Positions 49,996 to 63,655 of a stretch of 64,000 nt of DNA are shown piece by piece. The DNA is from Hemibagrus wyckioides (Eukaryota > Chordata > Actinopteri > Siluriformes > Bagridae): the NCBI RefSeq assembly GCF_019097595.1, contig NC_080734.1:15855892-15919891 (forward strand), read 5' to 3'. A model generated the notes under the pieces. The model was not told the DNA's origin, ran no database searches, and saw nothing but the letters and a program-made list of their open reading frames with translations. Numbering within the stretch: the first letter of the stretch is position 1; each line of letters opens with the position of its first letter. The position numbers were made by a program, and so were the translations under genes.

Positions 49996-51004
49996 GCCAT
50001 TTAGTCTGGTCTAAATACCCACTTGAATTCACAATGTCATATCTGAAAACCAACATTCCCAATGTCTAGTGTTGGAAAATACAGTATTTCTGAAAATATA
50101 CTTTAGCTATAAATTCTTGGCTCAGCGTAAAGAAGCTCTAAAGGGTGTATAATATTTTGCAAGCAGTTTAAAGAACTTCTTGAATGATATGATTTCTGTC
50201 ATTTATATGTAAAATCCACTCAGTTCATTTTAGTAGGCTGTAGAGAATACAATAACGTTCTTTCAGATATGATGGATAACCATAGCAGCTCTCTTTCCAG
50301 CGCACCCTTCATAATTTGAAGACCTAAAACAACACATCATTTGAGAATAAATGGTGAATAAGGACAATAAAATTTTATCTCGCTCTGAGAAAAAGTCAAT
50401 GGCCCAATATCAGACATATTGTATATAGTACAGAGTTTGGTCACATTGGCCAGTGTAATGTTGTGAAAGAGAGTGCACAAATATGCACAGGGGACTAAAG
50501 AGGAACAGCCACATTGGCTCCTTTTATTGACAAATAAATCTGGACTTGTTCATGTGTGGTTGATTTTTTTTTATTACTATGACTAAGAGCTAAGGTCTGT
50601 TGGGATCAGGGGCGTCAGGCTCAGTCTATAGTTCCAGGACAAAGATTTGTCTCCTTGGGCATATAGGACAATGATGGCCCAGTTCCCATAGCTGTTAACG
50701 TGACAGAATTTTATAAGGACTCCAATAAAAGAATACAAAATGTGAATATCAGCTGAAAGCAAGAATCCATCGCGGAGAAGCTATATCTGTAGAAAGTAGC
50801 CAAATCGGAGGCCACTGAGAGGACAGGGATCGGCTTATGCAAGGCCAGGAAACCTGAAATGTCTCCAAGGTGACTATCATGGGGATGTGAAGTCAGGTAT
50901 TTTAACTAATCAGGCTTTTATCAGTACTTTTTAGAAAAACAAGCTTAGAAACACACACACACACACAGAATGTTACATAAATATACAATAACTCAAATTT
51001 CAAA

Positions 51005-51476
51005 CAGTAGAGTAAAAACTGGTATGTACAAGAAGGTGGTGAGACCGGCCATACTGTATGGTTTAGAGGCAGTGTCACTGAGGAAGAGACAGGAGTCAGA
51101 GCTGGAGGTAGCAGAGCTGAAGATGTTGAGGTTCTCTTTGGGAGTGACAAGGTCGGACAGGATTAGGAACGAGTACATCAGAGGGACGGCTCATGTTGGA
51201 CGTTTGGGGGACGAAGTTAGGGAGGCCAGATTAAGATGGTTTGGACATGTTCAGAGGAGGGAGAGGGAGTATATTGGTAGGAGAATGTTGGACATGGAGC
51301 TGCCAGGCAGGAGGCAAAGAGGAAGGCCAAAGAGGAGGTATATGGATGTAATAAATGAGGATATGAAGCTAGTGGGTGTAAGTGTTGAGGATGCAGAAGA
51401 TAGGGATAGGTGGAGAGAGATGATTCGCTGTGGCCACCCCTGAAGGGAAAAGCCGAAAGAAGAAGAAGAATAAAAA
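51005..51476 (+). mobile_element. RTE-like LINE 3' end (reverse transcriptase C-terminus)
   Basis: An open frame (50970-51443) encodes the end of a non-LTR reverse transcriptase polyprotein: VVRPAILYGLEAVSLRKRQE, ELKMLRFSLGVTRSDRIRNE, EARLRWFGHVQRRE and GRPKRRYMDVINED. It is followed by CCCTGAAGGGAAAAGCCGAA and an AAGAAGAAGAA tail. The polymerase core is missing, so this is a 5'-truncated copy. The clade assignment (RTE-like) is from memory of similar fish and plant elements. Confidence 0.85.
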
Positions 51477-52589
51477 CTGGTAACAATGTTAGGCTAAGTA
51501 CCTTGTTTCAGGGTGTTATATAATTATTTATTTTGTGGTTCATTTACAAATTGAAACCTGGTCTCCACACTTTTTTTTGTACTTACAGCTACAAAAAGAT
51601 CACACTACAATGATCAAATCCCTCATACTGCATCACTCTCTGGCTTGAGCTAGATCAGTACAAGTACCTGCAATAAAAGTCTTTCACACTTTGGGTGTAT
51701 ACTTGAGGATACGTCTGGGGGTTTTTTAAGTTTCTGACAGCTATTTAGGACAAATCAGCCAAATCCTTTCACCTGGCTGAACGTGAGCTGCTGGGTGTGT
51801 AAAAAAAAGAATTAAAAACTAAAAGATGAATAAACTCAAAAGTAGGTTTTTGAAAAGAGCTGTGCTGAAATACTGGAGGACATTTGATCAGACAAAGAAT
51901 TTTCAAACTATGTACTGCCAGGAACCACAGACCCCCTCGGTTCAGATTTATTTCACGAGCTAGTCAAATATTAAGCATTTTAATCGAATGAATACAGTCA
52001 AGATTCTGGATATTTATTGTAGTTTGTTATTAACTCTCCAGTTACAGAACAGGTAAATGTTGGCATTATTTATAGTTATTTATTTATTTTCCATAATTAA
52101 GGTCAACTGGCCAATCTAACAAGCTACAAAATATGGGAATTCAATAATAAATAGAATAAATTTGATAATGGTGGGTTGTGATTACAAATTAATATACAAC
52201 ACACTTTGGTTTATGGACCCCCGTACCCCGACCTTCCTTACTAATTGACAGAGTAGCACAAAATAAACCCCGTCATCACTTGACTTAGTCACATGATATT
52301 AAAGATATTAAACAGTAATGGATCTGATTTATCTTCCGTTTGGTTTTGAAAATACATTGGATATGTAATTTTTTCAATAATAATATTGTACAGGCTAATA
52401 CTTGTATTTGTATTAAATTCTATTAGCAATCTGAATTATTATTAAACTATCCATAATGTAATAGAAGTATGATCTAATAAATCACTGAACCGTAATATCT
52501 ATTTTGTTCAATTAATGTCCATGATATGTTGATAATAAGTAACACTATAATAAGTAATAATATGTATTTAGTGGGTTAGTACATTTGCC

Positions 52590-52880
52590 TCGCCCCTCCA
52601 GGACTGGAGGTTTGGTTCCTGACTCTAGGAGGTTCCTCTGGGTACTCTGGTTTCCTCACCAAATCCTAAGACTTGTGCTGTAGGTTAATTAGGATCTCTA
52701 AAATTGTCTGTAGTGTAGGAATGTGTGTTTGATCTCTAAAGGTATGTGTGATTGTGCAGTTGTACCCTGCGGTGGTTAGGGTGTCCACCGCCTTGTGCTT
52801 TGAGTCTCTGGGGATTGGCTCCAGACTCCCTGTTTAGGATAGTGTAGGATAAGCGCTACAGAAAATGGATGGATGGAAGA
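52590..52880 (+). repeat. GGATAAGCGG-type fish repeat
   Basis: GGGTTAGTACATTTGCCTCG, GTACTCTGGTTTCCTCACC and GGATAAGCGCTACAGAAAATG with a GGATGGATGG tail. Confidence 0.7.
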
Positions 52881-53821
52881 TAATATGAACAACATGTCTA
52901 ACATTTGAAACATAGTGGAGCTTAAACAGATTATCTGTGGGAGGTCTTTGAGAATGTTTCCCCACTTCTCTTCTCTTCTACAATCCATCCAATCACGTAT
53001 AATTGGAAGCTGTAAGGTTAACATAAGTTCGGTTTCAAAATCAGTTCCTCTTGTAGGTCCATTGCATTTCACCTTGGTGTAAAGCATTTATTTCCATTTA
53101 AACGGATTCATGCCAGATCTTCATCAGTGTTTGAAACCTCATTCTCATCGTTTTCCATTAGCACCATGCTCAGCTCAGGACATCAAGTCGTCCTTCTCAA
53201 CCAGTGCGTTCCTCTGATGCGTGTGGTGATGTTGCATGGTGGTTTTCCCGCAAGATGTTTTCACCAGCACGATGGGAGAGAGTCTTTGAAGTGTGGCATT
53301 TCTTTGGTCTTCACACCAGGCCTCGCCATGCCTAAAGAGACTGCAATGATTCTAGGCATTACGGCGTGGCTAAAACGTGTGTGGATTTGAGGACGTTGAG
53401 ACACACAAGCATGTAGCATCAAGAAGACTTTTCCCTCTATTCTCCACATGACAGTGAATGCCAAAGAAAACCCTAGAAAAACAAATATTATTTGTTCCCA
53501 GTGGTGTATTATCATTGACAACAGAGGATCAGTGCAACAGTACAAAAACAGTGAACAATGGTTTCCACATATTTACTCTGAAAGTTGGTTTTCACAAAGC
53601 ATTAAAAGCAGTTTAATTTAGCTGGGAGTGACAAATGCTTGGATCCTTCACTAACAGTGCTTCAGCATTTAATCAGACCTTTAATAAGTGCAGAACAGCA
53701 GATGACCAGCAGCAACAATGACTTCACTTTAATTGATGGACTGGAGATTATAATGCTAATCTTCTAGTCACTTTGTTTAACCCTTTTCACCAGAGGCCAA
53801 AAAAAAATGGCATTTGCACCC

Positions 53822-54090
53822 GTTTTGTTGCGTCGATGTTCAGCATTGAAATTCTTTGCCTTGTCACGCTCCATGGTGGTGATTAATGACTCATATAAAA
53901 GTAGACACTCAGGGATTTTAAGAATCTGTAGATGTCAGAAGGATTTCTGATTTTACCTGGCCTAATAGCTGCAATGTTTCCATTAAAAAAGTTCCCAAAG
54001 CTGCTAGATTTTTTTAGATCTGCAAGTGCTTGTTCACAGCCATCTAAAAATTTGAAGATGTTATCTTCAACCACTAAAAGTCTGTGTAAG
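53822..54090 (+). repeat. Unnamed dispersed repeat C, copy 2
   Basis: GGTGATTAATGACTCATATA, GTAGACACTCAGGGATTTTA and TTGTTCACAGCCATCTAAAA align in order with the copy at 28622-28830. The interior differs by insertions. Confidence 0.6.
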
Positions 54091-55664
54091 GTTATCCAAC
54101 AGAGGGGAAAACATCTGACTAATTTTATATATAACTTGCACTGATAAAAATAATTCATTTGCTTATAGTGATTGAAAATGCACTGTCAAAACAGAACTGT
54201 ACTGGTAAAAAGGGTTAAAGTGGCTGTTGCGTGAGAAAAGTATAAAACATGATGGATATTATGAATGTCATGCATCGGTATGTGATTATCTCTCAAACAG
54301 CATATCCTGTAGTATGTTTTATTGCTCTTACGCCATAGGAATTTGCCAACAGTTAGAATTTGATTTATTAATCGATGATGCATCATTTTCTATTTCTATA
54401 CCCATAGTTATGTTGAATGTAGCAGCTATAAAGATTTGTTTCTTAAGCTGCCTCTTGTCTTGGAAAATAGAATTAGCAAAAAAGTGAAAGAGTAAAATAT
54501 TTGCTTGAAAAATAGTATTAAATACACTTTATATAAACCAGACATTGGAAAGTCCTCTGTGCTGAACATGTTCATGTAGCAGGAAGCTGTTACAAAGCTC
54601 TGACATCACAAACCTGAGAAATTTACTAGATCACTGATTATACATTTGTCTTTGGTGAATAACAACACACTTTAAAGGCGATGTATTTTTAGCCTTAGAC
54701 TAATAAAGTTTGCAATAGAAGTCTGTTGTTACAAAGTGCCATTCAATACGTCTGTCTATCTATCTATCCTGATCGCTTCTCCCTCCCCTCTGTGTGATAA
54801 CTGACTCCTTTCATATTCTCACCTCATGTAGTAATGCTATTATTCATGCTCTTTAGCGAGCATGGAATATTTCACCAGTTGCCCAGTTTTTAAGATCTTG
54901 GGGAAACTGTAGCATGTGCTGAAAGCACCTCAGTCCACTTGCTAAAACACCAGTTATGACACACACACACACACTCCATGGAGTGACTCAGAGAGAATGA
55001 ATATTTATAAAAGAATGTACATTTCTCATACTTATGACATGATGCCTATTTTCACACTTGAAACATTACGGCTGCTCTGTATATACGATTAATACTGGTG
55101 TGAAACATTAACTATTCTAAAAGTATTAGATATAACTGTTTCCAGTTATCAGTTATATACAGATGCCATTACTGCCCCCCCCCTTACTAGCTCTTTACAA
55201 ACTCTAAAATTTTCATTCCCACAAACTCTCTCTCTCCAACGGATACACACACACACACACAGTCTTCCCTTCTCTAAATTGTGCAATGGGTTACAAGGAC
55301 ATGGGGGACAGGCTAGAATAATATTTGACATAATTAGCAGGGGAGAGTAAACAGAGCTGCACCTGGCTCTTCCTGCACAGCAGCGCTGAGCTCCATTCTG
55401 GCCGAGGCAGAGGACCCGAGTCCTCATTATGTAGTGTTTTGAAGGAAGAGAGGGGCCATGTGGAGGGCTCAGATGATGAACTGAACTATCAGGAGTTCAT
55501 CCAAAAGACAGCTTGGTTGGTTGTATAAGAACAATCACAATACGGAAGATGTTGTCCTTCAGTCTGCATTGTTTCATTCTAAACACAGCAAACACATTCT
55601 TTATTAAAGAAAACTATATGCACTAAGCACTACAGCCAAATGTTTGTACAACTGACCATTACAT

Positions 55665-56090
55665 TTCTATGTCCTTATTGAAAATCCTATTCCGGATTTA
55701 TTATCCTTTGCTGTTATTCTAAGCTCCACTCTTCTGGGAAAGGATTCTACTAAATGTTGGAGCATAGCTCATTTATCTCCAAGAGCATTAGTGAGATTAG
55801 ACACTGACCAAAGAATGGTGAGGAGGTCTGGGGTTCATTGATGTTCCAGTGCTGTTCAGTGGGATTTAGTCAGAGTCAGGGCTCTGTGCCGGACACCATG
55901 TCATCATGGTGCTCTCTTTGTGCACTGATATGATTTAACAGGTTTTGGACTCCACCCTGAATTCTAGTGAAAGGAAACTGTAATGCTACAGCATATAAAG
56001 TTTATACAATTGTGTGCTACCAGCATAGTAGAAATAATTTATGGAAGCACTACATATAGGTGTGATGGTCAGGTGGCCAAAGAGTGTATA
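55665..56090 (-). mobile_element. Tc1-type MITE, family B copy 4
   Basis: Shares TTATTATCCTTTGCTGTTAT, CTCCACTCTTCTGGGAAAGG and GTGAGGAGGTCTGGGGTTCA with the other family B copies and ends GGTGTGATGGTCAGGTGGCC. Orientation opposite to copies 1 and 3. Confidence 0.75.
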
Positions 56091-56844
56091 TTAAAGGAAC
56101 CATGATAAATGACTATATATGATTTTATGCCAACAATGTTACATATTTATATAGGTTTGTTTTTAACTCTTAAATAAAATCATTGTGTAACCAGTTATAA
56201 CAAAACTTAAAAGTTCAAAAGTAATATGCAGGAACATTATATGTAATTAGGCCCAAATGGACTGGAAAGAGAAAAATATATATGTCAAACATGCGATCGT
56301 TCCGTTTGTCTTGAAATGCAACACTGCGACTGCTACAGAGAGGAGAACCGTACAATGTAGTATATAGTAAGTAACTGGATACTAAATTTATGTTGTTTTG
56401 CAGCACAGAGGATTTGGAATAAAACCATAGCCTTGAGGTTAATGTCAGATTTATTTCAGGGACAGTTTTTACTATATTGGGTAAAGTGATTGAGAAAGCA
56501 TTGCATAATGTGCTCTTTTAAGCATTTTCCAAGGAGAGCTATGTTTCCCTGAAATCCAATTTTGCACAATTGGATGCTGGGTCTTGGTTGTGTCATCTTG
56601 CACTGTTTATGCATAAGAGATAATGAAAACTATGTAACTGGTTCTACAGTATAGCTTTTATTTCCCGAATATAAGGAATAAATAGATGTCAGGTCAGGTT
56701 AAGTAGGCCATCGTGAGGCTAATTAGTCCGAATGAACCATTTGTTGGAAATATCTGGATGTATCAAGCTGGAAGACTATGGAGGAATTATGAAAAAACTC
56801 CTAAGCAAATCTAGAACAATATCCAGAACATAGTTTCATTCAAT

Positions 56845-57062
56845 TTCACTGTGTATTCTGACACCTTTCTCATGGCCGCCCATGACCCTATTTCCGGTAC
56901 ACCACTTTTTCTTTCCTTGGAACACTTTTGATAGATACTGACCACTGCAGACCGGGAACACCCCACAAGAGCTGCAGTTTTGGAGATGCTCTGATCCAGT
57001 CGTCTAGCCATCACAATTTGGCCCTTGTGAAACTCGCTGAAATCCTTACGCTTGGCCATTTT
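56845..57062 (-). mobile_element. Tc1/mariner family A fragment, copy 4
   Basis: Only the transposase N-terminal part survives, without inverted ends: [20 protein letters not shown], then [20 protein letters not shown] on the minus strand. It is truncated on both sides and is the best preserved protein copy of this domain in the window, but still not functional. Confidence 0.8.
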
Positions 57063-58163
57063 TGGGAAACCTTTGTCACATAAATTAGAGTGAAATTCCA
57101 CTCAGATTGTTAGGAATATACGGTGAGAGCGCAGGGTCAGCTATGATGTGTTATAATGTCAACAACACACTTTCTGCTTCTGTGCTTTTACACACAGCCC
57201 TCTGGTTTGCATCAGAGTTAGGAATCTAATACTATATCAGCTGTATTAATGTCCGCCACACTGCTCATTCGTTTTGACATTAATGAGTTTATTAACACTT
57301 TTATATATTTCTTACTGAATACACATTTATTCCCAAGATATTTATGAAAAATAAGCTTTATGGTTGACCACCTCCATCATTTCACAGCAGCTTTTAAGCT
57401 TCAGCATGGACCCTGGACAGAGATCCTGCAGTAAGCAGTCCCAGATGATGTTTGCATGATGAGCTAGAGTTTAGTAATTTGAATGTCAGAGAATATTAAT
57501 GCACTGAGTCGCTCATCGTACATCTGGCACCATGTGGAGAAAAAAAAAGCTGCTTATGATTCATTGCATACCACTTCATCTCTAAAACATTGCAGATATA
57601 GCATGTCTGCTGGCTCACTTGACTTTATCTATGACGTGACTGTGGACATTCACAAGAATAACGAAGAATATGAGCAAAACAAGTGAGAACCATGTCTCCC
57701 AAGCGGTTTAGCTAAGATTTTCTGTTATTGTCAGGAGATTGCAGCTTAAAATTCTGGCAATGCTACAGCCATCTGTGGCCAGAAGTCCAAGAAAGCATAA
57801 CTGGCTTGGCTCTCTTAGTGGAAAGGATAGTCTTGGGACTTGGTTTTTCTTCTTCCTATTTAGTAATTAGTAAGTAGCTATCCAATCACAGGCATCTGTC
57901 TTTTCATTTCTGTTCAATACAGTAGCACCTTCAGCTGCACTATGACATTACATAAGAAGCAGCTGGATAAGCTATTGGGACTGACTTCATCCGGCTCAGA
58001 GGTACATTTTTTTCTTTCATATCCACCCTCATGATGAATAGTGGTAGCTATGTGATAGGGGAAAACTTGAAAGGATAAGCAATCTCTTACAAATACTTAC
58101 AAATATCAACAAATCTTCATAAAGTTCTCATTCCAGACTCCAGACATAAATTCCATTGAAGTA

Positions 58164-58652
58164 CACTACCAGTCAAAAGTTTGGACACATCTTCTAATTC
58201 CATGGTCTTTCCTGATGTTTATTTCTTTCTACATTGTAAAACAATGCTGAAGGCGGCCGAAATACACAATAATGTCCTTTGAACAGTTGATATTGAGATA
58301 TGTCTGCTACTGATGCTCTGTAAAGCCTTCATAACGCCTCTTAACTGAGGTGCTGTTAATTGGTGATTTCTGAGGCTGGTAACTCTAAATGAACTTTTGT
58401 TTTTGTCTTGCTTTACTGGGATGGTCTTCATGTGAGCCAGTTTCACCTGGCCTTCGTGTCTTAAAATAACAACTGACTGTTTTTTGTTGTCATTACATAT
58501 GGATTACTTAAGTCCATGTTATTTAACACATGTTAAGTGTGTGTTATTTCATAGTTTTGAAATCTCCAGTATTGTTCTAGAATGTAGAAAATAAATCCCT
58601 AAACAAAAAAACATTGAATTAAAAGGTGTGTCCAAACTTTTGACTGGTAGTG
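58164..58652 (-). mobile_element. Tc1-type MITE with intact inverted repeats and TA duplications
   Basis: 489 bp bounded by CACTACCAGTCAAAAGTTTG and CAAACTTTTGACTGGTAGTG (perfect 20-bp inverted match) and flanked by TA on both sides (58162-58163, 58653-58654), the Tc1/mariner target duplication. The minus strand keeps FRVTSLRNHQLTAPQLRGVM, a transposase DNA-binding fragment. This is the cleanest element boundary in the window and implies fairly recent insertion. Confidence 0.9.
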
Positions 58653-58819
58653 TATCTCTTGGGCAATTGTGGGGCAGCATGTGCTACAGTCCACTGGGAC
58701 AGGAATCACGCTGCTTGTGGCTAGGTCTGTTAATAGGGTTGCCCCATATTTTTCTTCCAAATTACACTAGTTTACCTACTCTCTAACGACCGAGATTTTA
58801 TTATAATAGCAGATAAGCA

Positions 58820-59340
58820 TACACCAACCAGGCATAACATTGTAACCAGCTGCCTGTTGATCCCCTTTTTGCTGCCAAAACAACCCTGTGTATGCACTGT
58901 GTATTCTGACACCTTTCTATCAGAACCAGCATTAACTTCTCCAGCAATTTGAGCAACAGTAGCTCCTCTGTTGGATCGGATCACATGGGCCAGCCTTCAC
59001 TCCCCATGTGCATCAATGTGCCATGGCCGCACATGACTACTGTTCCTTCCTTGGACCACTTTTGATAGATACTGACCATTGCAGACCAGAAACACAAGAG
59101 CTGCAGTTTTGGAGATGCTCTGATCCAGTCGTCTAGCCATCACAATTTGGCCCTTCATCAAACTCGCTCAAATCCTTACACTTGTCCATTTTTCCTGCTT
59201 CTAACACATCAACTTTGAGGGCAAAATGTTCACTTGCTGCCTAATATATCCCACCCACTAACAGGTCCCATGATGAGGAGATCATCAGTCTTATTCACTT
59301 CACCTCTCACTACTCATAATGTTATGCCTGATCTGTGTAT
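58820..59340 (-). mobile_element. Tc1/mariner MITE, family A copy 5
   Basis: Ends ACACCAACCAGGCATAACAT and ATGTTATGCCTGATCTGTGT. The interior carries SNRGATVAQIAGEVNAGSDR on the minus strand and the [15 protein letters not shown] segment, as in the other copies. Confidence 0.85.
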
Positions 59341-60989
59341 CTTTTATATTGCACACAGAAGTATTTAGATTTAGATATTCTGGAAAGGTTAGGATATGAA
59401 GTGAGGAGGGTTTTAATGAGGAATAAAATTTCTCCTCCTTTTTTATGCCTGATATGTTTTTTTGAGATAAGGTCTAATGTCAGGATTTTAAGATGTAACC
59501 AGTCTGGAAGTTTAGCTGAAGGTGAAAAACCTGGATAATGATATTAGCTTTTCCTTGATGATGGGAAGCACTCCTGCTGTATCAAGATTCAAATGCCCTT
59601 TTATGGGGTTATTCTTTAAAAATTAAATAAATAAATAAATAAAAAAACACTAGATACTAGTTTAGAGTCAAGTTCAACATCCTCTCCATGTTTGGTTGAG
59701 CCCGTGTTGTTTTAAATGTCATCCTGCTCCACTTAAAATTTACTCTGGAGTCAATGTTTGATTCATATATAACTTATATTATTAACCATACAAAAGTTTA
59801 AATCCCTCCATTTTTCATGCATAAAATCCCAGTTGAAAGAACCAAAACAACAAGCCACGTCAATCTCATTTTGCTCACAGACTGCTTTTTAATTCATCAA
59901 AAAGACTGCATTGCTGCTTATATGAATACGATGATAATGGGACTAATAAATTAACCAGCAGCGTGAAATAAGAGGTAGCATTTCTCCCTATTTCTCATTT
60001 ACTTTAGTCCCCAGTGGCCCCAAGAAAGGTTTTATGAATTCCTGCTCTATTTTATCATCCTCATATATTAATGACAAACATAGTAAAGAGATTAGGAACC
60101 AACTGTGAAACTTTATTGCATTTTGCACATGTAACTTTACCTCTATTTTCCCAGGCATGTCTCATGGAATATTTCCCACATTACCAGTTAAAAATTAAAA
60201 CCTAATTTAAAATATTTTGAAAGTAAAACGCTCCTGTACTTTTCTTCATTCTTTACATTATGAGAATTATTTATTCTAGCAGCTCAATACTCTGTATTGA
60301 GTATAGATTTCTCTTCTGAACAGCATGTGAGCGCTACTACGTGTAGATTCCAGCATATACGTATGTGGTAACTGAGACACTCCGAAAAGAAGCAGGGCCT
60401 CATGCCCCAGATGAATAACCTGAGGCCGCACCAGTCTACAAGCGCTGGCAATAAATACAGCACAGGACTAACATGGACCATATGCAGAGTTCGCCTTATC
60501 CTCAGCCCTTGGCATTGAAAAAACACTCCACTCAAGGTTATGCTCATCAGCTCTCTAACCTCTATGTATATAGGCTAACATTAATGATCAACGTGAGTGC
60601 CATTTGTAGCCGAACATATGGTTCTTATTGTGTTTACTGATAATAAAATAGACGTGCAAGCGCAAGGAAAACTTCCGACACACGTCTGGGGGCCGGTATG
60701 AAGTGTAACCGCTGCGGGATGCTTCGAGTCCTGTGGTGTTTTCAACAATAGACAAAGTGTTTCAAAACCACAGGTCCTACAAAACTAAAATTATGTGCCA
60801 TCGGTGTGACACCATGATGGAGAGCTTTTCCACAAAGCTTTTTCACATGTACCCAAATGATCCTGACAAAGCTGTGCAACTTTACTCATAGGTAGTAAAC
60901 AAGGGACAGATTTTCGACCCATGTGATATGTTTGAGGTATTTAGCTTATATCACTTTAAATAGTATCCTCAGAGCGTTCGAAATGTTAA
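59341..60989. other. Intergenic, no gene recognised
   Basis: AT-rich unique sequence with a short AAAT repeat near 59625. Nothing coding was recognised. Confidence 0.6.
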
Positions 60990-61143
60990 ATAGCCATGGT
61001 TAAGATGTTGGACTAGGGATCAGAAGATTGTGAGTTTACGTCTACCAAGCTGCCACGGCTGGGCCCTTGAGCAAGGCCCTTAACCCTCAATTGCTCAGTT
61101 GTACAAAAAGTTACTCTGGATAAGGGCAAATGCCATAAATGAA
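60990..61143 (+). mobile_element. tRNA-derived SINE
   Basis: Contains GGATCAGAAGATTGTGAGTT, AGCTGCCACGGCTGGGCCCT, TGAGCAAGGCCCTTAACCCT and CTCTGGATAAGGGCAAATGC, matching the family at 43011-43385. Confidence 0.8.
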
Positions 61144-61258
61144 ATATTATATATTTATATACTTTCTGGTCATGAGCCTCCTTGTACTGTCACTCATTTT
61201 AAGCCTGTTTACTACATATACAGAACTCCAGCATTCTGCTGCAAGGTTTTGACTGTCT

Positions 61259-61575
61259 GCCACAGTTTGTTCATTTAAGATCTCTCTTACCTGCAATTGC
61301 ATTCGACTCTGCTTCATGACATCAAGTGTTTCATGACATCAGACAAGAAAGCCTGGCATGATGTCTGCTTTTCAATTCATCCAGAATTTGTTTGAGCCCC
61401 TTTAGGCATTCCTCCAACTTTTGAGAAAAATGCACTGAAGAAAGCTGATTTAATTTACTTAATTCAAATCACACAATTGATCTGAGTAACATTAACACAA
61501 TTAGTTTTCTTTATCCAACATGATTTGACCACGTTTGATCACAGAAGAGTGGATCCATGGAGTTGGCGTCATTGA
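61259..61575 (+). repeat. Unnamed direct repeat D, copy 1
   Basis: Aligns over its whole length with 63656-64000: ACCTGCAATTGCATTC, GTTTCATGACATCAGACAAG, CCAACTTTTGAGAAAAATGC, AACACAATTAGTTTTCTT and CAGAAGAGTGGATCC. An ATTTAAGA/ATTAAAGA site before ACCTGCAATTGCATTC resembles a retroviral-type LTR polyadenylation region, which is inference only. Confidence 0.7.
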
Positions 61576-62965
61576 AAATTTGATAGCTTTGGCAGGAAGA
61601 CACTTTTTTATCTTAAAAGTATAATGAATTCAGATATATAACGCTGACACACACATTCAGAAGGTGCTCAAAATCTGCCTGATTACAGAATTGCACTTGA
61701 CTGTATGGTGCACAGTTATAAAAGAGAAATCATTATAATCTAGTGTCACCTAGATAAGGATTGGCTTCATATTTAGGTCCTATAGGCTAAGGTAGTTTTT
61801 CCTCACCTCATATAATATACTGCAAGGTAAAGCTGCTGTTTAGAGAAATGTCTGTCATGGAACAAATTTAGCTTGGCAACACTTTTCATTAGAGAAAAAC
61901 ATTTTCACTTTCAGAATCAAAGCAGATGCTAAAGAAAACGGAATGGGTTCAAGACATTCTGACCTCCATCACGGTGAAATCTTCCCTTAGATGCATAAGA
62001 ACGAAATTAAGTAATGGAAAACATTTACGACAAAACCAGCTAAGACTTAAAGGAACTGAAGGCTACTTTCTTTCCCCCGTAATAACTGCAGAATGTAACT
62101 AGATGTCACAGTGAAATTATTAAGAGGGTGTTCATAAATTATAATCAGGTATGCGTGCAAGGAAAAGTTCTTCACGACAGATTTCTCCCACATTAGACAT
62201 GAGACATTATATGCTATAAATTCTATTCATGCCACTTACTTAACCTGAGACCTGAGCCATTTGGCAACGTTATCAAAGGAATCAGCTTAACCACAGACTA
62301 TATCAGATACCAGCCTAAGGGCATCATGCCTAACTGTTACTTAAAAAGAATACTTACATCTTTTGAACAGGTCATATAAGACTTTACGGTGTCTTTGGAG
62401 GGATATTCAATTTCTGTAATATATTTCAGAACCTCTATAAATGTCACATATAACTGATGTTTTAGTTTACCTATAAACTATATAAGGAACACCAGCAGTT
62501 AAGCGTATTAAGGAGATGCTTGTGCTCCTAATCTAATAGTACATTTAGCTTTCTTTGAAATGATGAAGAAATGACATGTGGTACCTCACATTTAGTTGCA
62601 ATATGCCAATGCATCCATCTAAATCTAAACATTAAAGGTCATGTGCAACTCATCTGTTGCAGTGTTCTTTCTATTCGCTCCCTAATTCAATAGAATTATT
62701 ATGGCCTTAAAATGAAATTCACAATGGATCTTGTAATATAAAACAACTCACATTACAGCTTCGCTCTAATCTGATACAGCAGCTGTAAATTGGTGCACCA
62801 GTGATTTTTTGAAAACCTCCATCCACACAAAAGTGGTGTTTGATTGTTGATTAAACCTTCCATGAACTCTCCATATGCCCAGTGTTTGTTTGAATGTTTT
62901 ATCAATATGCTAGATTCTATTTCTTGCGCCTGCTGAGCAGTTCGTTTGTGATCAGTCATTTTTTC

Positions 62966-63085
62966 CTTGATGATGATGATGATGTTGCTCTGTCGGCTGC
63001 TCCCGGTTCTTGGATCGCCACGGCGGATCATTTTGTCCACATAGTTGGTTTTATACCGGATACCCTTCCTGACTCAACCCTTCCT
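62966..63085 (-). mobile_element. SINE with RTE-like tail, 3' part
   Basis: The reverse complement reads through CAGGAAGGGTATCCGGTATA, GGACAAAATGATCCGCCGTG and GGGAGCAGCCGACAGAG, the same 3' region as the copy at 28843-29062. The head is missing. Confidence 0.7.
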
Positions 63086-63655
63086 TACTCAACCCTTCCT
63101 TAGAATCATTTCTTCCTTGATAACATTTGCAATTTAGTGACTTTTTGCTTTATGATTACACCCTTCAGCAGCTCTGTATTACCCTTGAATTCACCGCTAT
63201 AGTAGTCATTTGGTGAACACTTTGTATTCAAATGAACCCTTAAATAATAAAACCTTATTATCAGTCCATTCATATGAATCTAACGTTGGCATGTATTATT
63301 AACCTTGCTTCTGTCAGTACGCTGTTTTTTAACACTATTCTTGAGACAATTTACATCATACAATAACTTGCCTCGCATCCTCACACTGTACAATTGATTT
63401 TAAATGCGTTATTGGGGTTGGACACAGATGTCACGTCACAGCCATCCAGTATTCCAATTCCCAGCATATGCTAGGGCCAACAAACATGAACACACTGTAC
63501 AACATCTCCCTTACCACACACAGACATCCCTGAGCTACCGATTGAACATACCTGTATTTAGAGTTTACAGATTTTACCATTTGTTATGTTTTTATGTTGT
63601 GTGTCATTTGCTTTGCCGTCACAGTGTTGTTTGCTGGTCACCTGACCTGTGCCTG

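Noticed and set aside
51217..51486. Minus-strand open frame over the LINE
   Set aside because: Antisense shadow of the reverse-transcriptase C-terminus on the plus strand.
53127..53545. Opposed open frames of 87 and 94 codons
   Set aside because: No recognisable family; the strings hint at old transposon sequence but could not be tied to one, so no gene is called.
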